Shown here piece after piece: positions 56,397 through 64,000 of a stretch of DNA of 64,000 nucleotides. Source of the stretch: Adineta ricciae (lineage: Eukaryota; Rotifera; Eurotatoria; Adinetida; Adinetidae); NCBI GenBank assembly GCA_905250025.1, contig CAJNOJ010000004.1, positions 806,001 through 870,000 of the forward strand, written 5' to 3'. Numbering within the stretch: the stretch's first letter is position 1; each line of letters opens with the position of its first letter. Below the pieces are notes generated by a model, which saw nothing but the letters and a program-made list of their open reading frames with translations, had not been told where the DNA came from and searched no databases. A program made the position numbers and the translations under genes.

Positions 56397-56694
56397 CTGA
56401 AATGATAACATTCTTCTATAGCTTTAGTTCTCTAACAATGCCGTATCGAAATCTATTTCCTTGGTCTGTTCAACTTTTGCTGTATATCAATCAAAGTAAC
56501 TTGATTTATGTGTTGTTCTTCGATTAATTTCAGGCAAATATATCGTCAATATATGTGACTATTGAACTTTTAATATGGGAATCATCATGGGAGAAGGCTA
56601 GAATCTATTTATTAGAGGGATTTTAAGGAAAAAAACCAAATAAACAAATATGAAAAGTGTTAGAATAAGTCTGTATTTCTGGTTCTACATATTC

Positions 56695-57066
56695 CAAAGG
56701 TTACGGAGTTTGACCAACGTGGGACGTTCATCGATTGCTTCAACACCCTGTAATCAACAAAAAAGAGATTTATCAAAAAATGTATACGATGTAGTAAAAC
56801 AACATACACGAGGATAATATTCATTTCCTGTTATACGTCGATCTCTCAAGTACATATAGTAATCTCGATCATCCTTCATTATATTTTTTGGACCACGTGC
56901 CTAATGAAATGAAAACAAATCAAGTCAATCAATACATGATCAGTAGTAATGAATATACTTTGCCGTTGAGAAAAAAATAGTTGCTAATATACATAGCAGG
57001 AGCAGCAACGAGAAGAAGAGGTCCTGCAGTAAGGACGAGTGATGGTAAAATTTCAAACCAAACCAT
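56695..57066 (-). CDS. NDUFA1: Complex I subunit NDUFA1 (MWFE)
   Basis: Three small exons. Start MVWFEILPSLVLTAGPLLLV gives the family's name motif (MWFE, here with an inserted Val) and the single membrane helix. The second exon reads NIMKDDRDYYMYLRDRRITG/NEYYPR and the third GVEAIDERPTLVKLRNLWNM. Human NDUFA1 has the corresponding MERDRRISG...GLENID. About 90 residues, slightly longer than the 70-residue vertebrate protein because of a C-terminal extension after EAID. Known role: essential accessory subunit in the membrane arm of complex I. Introns near 56902-56957 and 56767-56809. Confidence 0.9.
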
Positions 57067-57456
57067 CTCTATATCTGAAAAACGAAAGCAAAAAGATAAC
57101 TGAATGTTTATGGATGAATATTTGACAAAAGAGTAAAACAGAATGTTGTTTATTGACTATCTTTTCGAACACAGTAATAATCTCGTTAACATAAATATCT
57201 GACTATGAAACAATATTACGATGAAAGGAGAACTTAGTTCGTTCAGCAATGTAGAAATCATTTGATCCATCGAATAAATATCGATAAAATTAACAGATTG
57301 AAAAATAAACACGTTCGAGAAAGTTTTTGTCGAAGAAACTGAATTTAGTTATCTATAGAATAAGATAATCCCAATGTAACATTCTATATCTGACATAAGA
57401 TGAATAGATTAAAACTAGAGGAGTAAGACACAAATGAAGACAGAGCAACAACAAGA
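57067..57456. other. Intergenic, 390 bp
   Basis: NDUFA1 promoter and 3' flank of the next minus-strand gene. AT-rich, no feature. Confidence 0.4.
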
Positions 57457-58504
57457 TTAGAATAGTTTTTGTCGTTTATCCTGATTGGTCGAACTGTGAT
57501 TAGGTGATGGGAGACTTCGTTTGAGTGATGATGATGGGGACGAAAATAACTGTTTGATAACTCCACTTGCTTTTCGTGGTGTAATAGGTGGATGATGTTG
57601 GTTGGACTGTTCAGACACAGATATTTGTTTAGGTGAATCGACAAACAATCGTCGACGACCTTCTTAAAAAGAAAAAGGAAAAGCAATGAAAAAATGTTGA
57701 ACTTCTAGCTCGTGTTTGATCAGTATACTTTCGTGTGATTGTATTGATGTGAATGGTCTTGATGGTATTGGTTGAGATGATGGTCGGATTTCATCTGGTT
57801 TAGGTGAATATTTTTGTGCTTCTCGCACGAAACGTCTTAAAACATAATTACAACGAGACACGCGATTGACTACTTGAGAAAGATGTAGAGTAGTTGGTTT
57901 ACTCGATTGATTGTCAATAACGGGAACATTGTACACTGTGAAAGAAAAGAAAAAGTAATCAAAACTGTGATTCTTTCCTGGATGATAACTTTACAGGGAG
58001 TCGCTGACCGAAGTCGCACAGATAATCGTTGAATTTCACGTGCCATCATATCTGATGGCAGTATGTCATTTGGATTTTCATCTTCTTTCACTGGCGTTTC
58101 TTCTATGACTTCCCGTGTATTATTCGTGCGTTCTTGTACTGTGGAATTTGTATCTGAAGCATTGAAATCAAACGAAAGTTTTTTAATGGGAATGATTTTC
58201 ACTGGTGTGTTTTCTACATTTGCTATTGATGGTGAACTAGAATACATTTGTAGTTAGATGAAATCAAAGCGATGAACTGGAAATTAGTTTACTTAGTTAC
58301 TGGAAGAGGTTTAAAACTTATTGTACGATTAAAATTGGTGGTGGTGGTGGTTGTTGTTGATGTTTTCACGTTGATCATCTTGCGATTTTTAGTGAGTTCA
58401 TGTTGTAATGTCGAGACATTCCGTTGCGAATACGATCGACGAGATTTGGACGAAGAAGATGATGTCCGATCCGAGACTAAGTCCATCTCGAATCGATCAG
58501 TCAT
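57457..58504 (-). CDS. Disordered Ser/Thr-Pro-rich, probably nuclear protein
   Basis: About four or five exons. Start MTDRFEMDLVSDRTSSSSSK, with a polyThr run encoded by an ACC/ACA tract, then NVENTPVKIIPIKKLSFDFN, REVIEETPVKEDENPNDILP, and one helical stretch MMAREIQRLSVRLRSATPC. A second helical stretch is LSQVVNRVSRCNYVLRRFVR followed by EAQKYSPKPDEI. The C-terminus ITPRKASGVIKQLFSSPSSS ends in a basic SSTNQDKRQKLF. Several S/T-P-x-K sites and the basic tail suggest a CDK-phosphorylated nuclear protein, perhaps in mitosis or replication, but I cannot name a family. Introns are short and GT-AG. Start is the first ATG of the 5' exon; exon joins in the middle are approximate. Confidence 0.55.
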
Positions 58505-58721
58505 GGTTGTTTTGAAATTTGTTGAGTGGAATCTACTTATTTACAGCTGTTCTTCAAGTCAGATGAAAGAAAAATACGTTAACAGTGATGGATATGCTAG
58601 TCTCAATTGGATAATTTTCTCTCGCAAATCATATAAAACTAACATCAGATGTCGCTACTGAACAACACCCGCTTCCATTTTATTGAAGATAATAAGAAAA
58701 TAATTTAAAAAAAAGAGTCTT

Positions 58722-59699
58722 CTATTCGGATAATTGCGTGCGTAGACCAGCCGGAAGAGTGCCTTTCAGACTAGGTCTAATCATGAGTATATCAGCCAAC
58801 CATGCTGGACCTCTTGATATGGGAAACATAATATAACTTGATTGCCATCCGGGTCGGTAACGAATTCGTGGAACACTATTCATCACTGCGTGTTTAAGTG
58901 CTTGTACAACTTTAGTCGGATCTTCTGCTTTTTTCATGAATATATTGTCTTGAACTTGGCCAATCTGTTTATTTAATTCTTCTTCTCCCCAACGGTCTTT
59001 AACATCATCGTTCAAACCATTCCATAAACTACGCAATGATTTATCATGTCCTTCGACAATATTCGTTCGCATAAAGCCCGGTTCAATGATACTAACACGT
59101 AAACCCCATACAGCCATTTCTCGACGAAGCGCATCGGAAAAAGCTTCCAGTGCATATTTTGATGCTGAATATGCTGCCATACCAGGTTTAGTTAAATATC
59201 CAGCAACAGAGCAGATATTTACGACACGAGAATCTCGTTTGGCAATTAACAATGGTATGAATTTTTTTGTCATTGCCACATGTCCAAAGAAATTGACATC
59301 CATCATTCGACGTATGAACTGCAATGAAATCCAATCTATATATCCACCTGCGCCAATGCCAGCATTGTTAACTAGCGCATGTAGTACTTTTGTTTTGTTG
59401 CTAACCAACTGATAAGCAGCTTCAATGTCTTCTTCTCGAGTAATATCCAGTTGAAAGATTGTTGCACGAGTCGAGAGACTTTTCGATAACGAATCTTTAC
59501 TATTGGCGGTTAAGACGCCAGCGAAAACATTGAAACCTTGTTTATCTAATTCAATTGCTAGTCCATGACCAAAACCTGAATCGCATCCACTGATTAAAAC
59601 GTATTTACCACTTGGATTGATATCTGGCGTTGGAAAGAAGTGTTGATACAATCGATACGATACATAGACAAATATGATTAGGCCTATCAAGAGACACAT
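58722..59699 (-). CDS. Short-chain dehydrogenase/reductase, retinol/hydroxysteroid (SDR9C) type
   Basis: A single exon of 325 residues. An N-terminal membrane anchor (CLLIGLIIFVYVSYRLYQHF) is followed by the Rossmann fold: nucleotide motif ISGCDSGFGHGLAIELD (TGxxxGxG variant), LDIT, NNAGIG, the catalytic Ser in ICSVAGY and YSASKYALEAFSDALRREM with the Tyr-x-x-x-Lys pair. The GCDSGFG form and the EPGFMRTNI segment are typical of SDR9C members (RDH5/16, HSD17B6, BDH1-like). Likely an ER-bound NAD(H)-dependent oxidoreductase of retinoid or steroid alcohols; the exact substrate cannot be read. Intronless, in contrast to most neighbours, but all catalytic residues are intact. Confidence 0.88.
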   Translation of the reverse strand: MCLLIGLIIFVYVSYRLYQHFFPTPDINPSGKYVLISGCDSGFGHGLAIELDKQGFNVFAGVLTANSKDSLSKSLSTRATIFQLDITREEDIEAAYQLVSNKTKVLHALVNNAGIGAGGYIDWISLQFIRRMMDVNFFGHVAMTKKFIPLLIAKRDSRVVNICSVAGYLTKPGMAAYSASKYALEAFSDALRREMAVWGLRVSIIEPGFMRTNIVEGHDKSLRSLWNGLNDDVKDRWGEEELNKQIGQVQDNIFMKKAEDPTKVVQALKHAVMNSVPRIRYRPGWQSSYIMFPISRGPAWLADILMIRPSLKGTLPAGLRTQLSE

Positions 59700-60062
59700 G
59701 GTTTATTATTTCTCAGCAAAACGAAGTCCGTCGACGTTGTTGTTAACAATAATGACGTGAGAGTATAAAATGTAATGGCAAAGAGCAAGAAAAAACACTG
59801 ACGCAGCTATCTGTTATCTTTTGCTTTGTTCTATTCTGTCAAGTACTTTTCGTACGTATGCGAATGAAGCAATGAAATGTGTATCATAATTGCCCTAGAT
59901 ACTATCATCCTATTTTCAAGCACACTCAGCAGCACTCCTTAAAGTTTACATGCCGACATCAATCTACTAAATATTTATTTGTGATTGATAAAAACAAAGC
60001 TTTACATCAAATACGATCAGATTATTTTCGTATATCGAAAGTTCGGAGGAATATCGTTGTGA
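59700..60062. other. Intergenic, 363 bp
   Basis: SDR promoter and 3' flank of the ABCA gene. No feature recognised. Confidence 0.4.
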
Positions 60063-63000
60063 CTAAACTTCAATGTTTTCATTTGGATGTTGAAATGTAA
60101 GAAAAATATGTTCCAACGATGTTAATTGTACTGTATAATTTGGTTCAATAACATTTTTTCTCACCAGATCCTCTAAAATCTTGAATAAATCCGATAAACT
60201 ACTTCTTGGGTAGATATATTCGTTGCTATTATCGACACTTTTTTCTAATGGTACATTCGACAACGATTGTAATGGTGTTAATCGAATACGATAATCGGTG
60301 CCATATTTCTGCTTGAGGTGTCGAGCGGAACCTAGACATCTAGCATTACCATGAACAAGGATTGTTAAACGATCACATAGTTGTTCGCATTCAAGCATTG
60401 AATGAGAAGCGAACACTATCGATGTATTAATAGGTCGATGTTGCAAGATAAGACGAATATGATTGCGTAACAAGGGATCAACTTTCGCTGTGGGCTCATC
60501 AAGTAACAAAAGTGTAGGTGACCCGATTAAACATAAAGCTAAATGAAGACGACGACATGTGCCACCGCTCAAATGTGAAACTAAACGATGACGATATTTC
60601 TCCAGTTGAAACTGAGTTAAGACTAGATTGTTTATTGTTTCTGGATTGAGACCATGAAGACGACAGATGTAATTGATAGATTGAAGAACGGTCAACGCCG
60701 AAAAACTAATATCTTCTTGCGGACAATAACCGATCGATTCTTTATTGCTTTTGAAAACAGAACCACCAGTCGGTTGCAATTCTCCAACTAACATTCGAAA
60801 TGTAGTCGTCTTGCCTACAAAGAAAACAAATGAAATCGTTCATCGAGAATCGAATATGAACATCATTGCAGTTTCAAACTTACCACTTCCATTAAAACCT
60901 AGAAGACCGAAACATTGTCGATGCGGCACTGCAAAAGTCAAGCGATTGACTGCCAAAGTCGATGAACGATAATAACGTTTGGAAAGATTGTCAACAACGA
61001 GTGCTTCGCCTTGTTTATCTTCTTCACTCATCGTTTCAATTCGTCGTCTTTCTTCTGCCACATCATTATCCTCTTCTTGCTGATTAGCTACACCTTTAAT
61101 TCGCCGGCCAAAAACTGGTAGTCTCCATGTATCGATCACAATCAATAGAAGAAAATAAACAATAAATTGAGCAATTAGTATCAATGAATGAATCAGAACT
61201 TTGTGTGGATAACGTTCATGTGAAAATTCAGCATTATCTTTTAACAATGAATCATCGTAAGGGCAGGAGTACGGCCGAAGAACAGCCACAATTAGTGTAA
61301 AGACGTTAACATTGGGAAAAATAAGTAAAATCAACCATCGTAAAGAATGAATGATAGTGAGGACGAGGGGATAACCACGAAAGAGTTCGATTAATACAAT
61401 AAAAGCGTACAAAACGTGAGCAATTTGAAGGAGAAATATGATAATGGTAGCACCCAATATAGGAGCAGAAAAGAGCTTCGAAAATAGGTAAATGAATGGT
61501 AGATTGACAATGAAAAATAGTGGCGTGAGAGCAAAAAAGCGGCCATTAAATGTTGCTGAATGAACAAAACGTGCAATGAGAATGAGAATTCCAAGCCAGA
61601 GTAGACATAGAATTAAATCACTAAGAAACGTAATACTCCAATGAATTGGCGAACGTAGGCCATGGATTAATGAATATGAGTGCACACCCGAGACATAATC
61701 TTGAATAACTAATGCTGCCGAGATCAGCAAGATCAGAGACAGTAGAATAATTGATAGATGCAATGAAGGTGGAAGAGTGTAGAAACAAAAATAAGTAGCG
61801 TCATGTTTCAATAATGATAGAGCTACCGTTTCAAACAATGGATTTCGTTCTTCATTACTGACGAAATGCATCGGCGTGTATGTCTGATTCGAAAATAGCG
61901 CATAAATTGGTACACATGATGTAATGATATTCGGTACGAGTGGTGCAGGCGCATAGCATTCGACATGGTTAGATGAGGGTATTCGAACGCCGACAATTTT
62001 CTTACGAGGACGATAATCGGATGGCCATGTATATGTTTCTATTAGAAAAGAAAGACAAGAAGAAAGTTATAAACTCATTCAGTCAATTTATAGTCGAAAT
62101 ACCTAAGAGATATCGATGGAAATCTGATGGTGAATACAACGAAGGTGTAAATTTCACATCGTACAAGTTCAATGGTATTTGATGTTTCAATTCCGATGGA
62201 ATTGATATGATGTAACGGATGTGATCTTTGGACAGTTTCGATGATGGATTGAACGATGGCATATATGATGGTGCTAAAGCATATGCCAAATAGAGTAATA
62301 GTACGATGGGTAGTAAACGAGCTCGCCGAAGAAAAACTTGTCCACGTCGAATTAATACGCCCAATGTTTGATGCCACCAGAGTTCATTTCGTCGTGTATT
62401 AGTTCGTGCTTGAAATAATTCATTTATTTTGTTCTTGACACGAGTTTCCTCTGAAGAAAAAAATTGATGCATTTGTTTGAAAGAATCTTTTTCTCTCACC
62501 TTCTGATGTTGAATCGGCCGATGAAGTTAATTTAATAAAGATATCATCTAGGGTAATGTTCTCTAAGGAGTGTTTTATATTATCTCGTTCTAAACGTTCG
62601 AGTAGATGAATTAAATTTGTTCGATCAGGTATTTGAATCAGATTTGCATCTCTGTCTACAATCCAATCGTTTTGTATATATGAAGGTATCTTTTCGACAT
62701 GAAGACGATCACCCGATGGACCAAACTGGCGCTTCAAGTCAAGAACTGTTCCTTGTGCTCGAATTTTACCCGAGTCAAGTATAATAACCGAATCGCAAAG
62801 TTCTTCGACTTCATCTAATAAATGTGATGATACCAATAGTGTGCGATTCATTTTATTTTCGCGAAGCCATGTCCAAAGTACACGACGAGCTACTGGATCA
62901 AGTGATGATGATGGTTCATCTAACGAAGATTTCAATTCGATTTTCTAATTATCCTCAATGACGTAACTTACCTAAGATAATTACATTTGCTTGTCCAACA

Positions 63001-64000
63001 AAAGCACATAGGATCGATAATTTCCGTTGCATTCCCCCAGACAATGTATGACATAACCGTTGACTGCAGTCACTTATTTCCATCATTCGAAGTAATTCTT
63101 GAATTTGATTATCATCAACACAATTCTGTTTGGATCGAACGCGTGCATAAAATTCCAATTGTTCTTGCACAGTTAAATGTGAAAACAGCATGTCTTGTTG
63201 AGGACAATAGCCAATGCATGTTTGCAATTCACTTAAATTTTCATACAAATCTTTATCATGAATTTCGATCGATCCGCAATCACATGAAAGCAAACCACAG
63301 ATCATTTCCATCGTTGTCGTTTTTCCGGCGCCATTATGACCGATGAGTCCATGTATGAGTGATTTTTCTAATTTAAACGAAACATGATCGACTGCCAACT
63401 GTTGCTCGCCACCCACTCGACCATAAGTTTTCGTTAAATTATTGATTCGAACTGTTGTATTCGCATCGGGTAGTGTTTCTACCATTTGCATGGCAACACT
63501 TTCTCGTCTTTTCTTGTGCATGATTCGATTATGTCGTATATAGTCGATCGGCCATGACCATGGACGAGCTATACCATATTTGCCTGGTCGTATTTGTTCG
63601 AGGTAATAAGCTAAAATCCACATAAGACTTGTGCCAATCAACATACTCATCCAAATACAGATGATTTCACTAGCGAAATAGGTCGATTGACCAAGACTAG
63701 TGTTCAATCGAAAAAGAATCATTAACAAGCGTTTTATCGAATAGAATGGTAACCATGCTGAAGCGAATACATGAAGAATAAAAGGTAAACGTATGAATGA
63801 TGAACATGCTAATATAAATGAAATGCCATAGATAACCCAAGACCAAAGAACTGCTTTTAAATTACTACTAAAAAAGTGAGCAACCAGTACAGATCTTGAG
63901 AAGACCTGGATTGTCCAGAGGAAAATCGTTGGGATAATCCATCCGAATGAAACATATTGTAAATAGATGCCACCGTCGAATGATGCTTTGAGAATGATGA
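60063..64000 (-). CDS. ABCA-subfamily ABC transporter, 5' end beyond the window
   Basis: The 3' two-thirds of a full transporter on the minus strand. At 64000-63730 are transmembrane helices of the first half (VSFGWIIPTIFLW, ACSSFIRLPFILHVF). NBD1 follows with Walker A GHNGAGKTTTMEMICGLL, Q-loop GYCPQQDMLFSHLTVQEQL, signature LSGGMQRKLS and a Walker B split by an intron at about 62935 (VIIL/DEPSSSLDP), then the switch His in LLVSSHLLDEVEELCD. The second membrane half lies between 62500 and 61180 (about six spans). NBD2 has LLGFNGSGK near 60890, GYCPQEDISFSALTVLQSI, LSGGTCRRLHLALCL, LLLLDEPTAKVDP and SHSMLECEQLCD, ending at 60063 with EHIFLTFQHPNENIEV. The x-loop and post-NBD regulatory layout are ABCA-type, so lipid export or flipping is the likely role. 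Introns are short; no break seen. Confidence 0.88.

Noticed and set aside
1-64000. Transposable elements, viral genes, operons or spliced-leader sequences
   Set aside because: No transposase, integrase, reverse transcriptase or viral structural motif was found in any frame, and no bacterial-style operon; genes are separately promoted and intron-bearing.

Overview
The window is nuclear DNA from a small, intron-rich animal, most likely a bdelloid rotifer. The evidence is indirect: a moderately AT-rich sequence, about 35 genes in 64 kb, canonical GT-AG introns mostly about 45-70 bp long, metazoan-only genes (SAXO, MOSMO, CEP131, ECSIT, Integrator subunits), and lineage-expanded intronless GPCR and TRIM-like genes of a style I associate with bdelloids. 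I see no transposase, reverse transcriptase, virus or CRISPR. Exon joins were built by eye, so most eukaryotic CDS entries give the genomic span from start codon to stop codon, introns included.

Layout. 0.5-6.8 kb: a CK1-type kinase, a SAXO axonemal protein, TMEM147 and complex I NDUFC2. 6.9-14.4 kb: INTS6, an OSBP-related protein, MOSMO and VPS28. 14.7-20.7 kb: a tiny secreted Asn/Tyr-rich protein with a GPI-like tail, tRNA-Thr(CGT), a small LOTUS-domain protein, a four-helix membrane protein, a membrane-anchored histidine phosphatase and a bZIP factor. 21-38 kb: ECSIT, an orphan GPCR, a two-domain small heat-shock protein, RANBP3, CEP131, a TRIM-like protein and AP-1 mu. 38.6-44.3 kb: an orphan gene broken by an assembly N, then a tandem pair of unrecognised, probably nuclear paralogues and a possible NTF2-like fragment. 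44.5-58.5 kb: a long disordered EF-hand protein, an ASZ1-like ankyrin protein, a secreted Frizzled-domain protein, two weak or unknown genes, INTS11, NDUFA1 and a disordered Ser/Thr-Pro-rich protein. 58.7-64 kb: a short-chain dehydrogenase and the 3' part of an ABCA transporter running off the right edge.

The genes are independent transcription units on both strands and most are housekeeping. Loose themes recur: mitochondrial complex I (NDUFC2, NDUFA1, ECSIT), Integrator (INTS6, INTS11), cilia/centrosome and Hedgehog (SAXO, CEP131, MOSMO), germline small-RNA machinery (LOTUS protein, ASZ1-like) and endosomal/Golgi traffic (VPS28, AP1M, ORP).

The best candidates for something undescribed are the tandem paralogue pair at 40.0-43.9 kb (PB1-like start, unknown core, basic tail), the prion-like GPI-type miniprotein at 14.8 kb, the disordered EF-hand protein at 44.5-47.7 kb, the Frizzled-domain secreted protein at 50-51.7 kb and the tandem alpha-crystallin protein at 25.3-27.4 kb.
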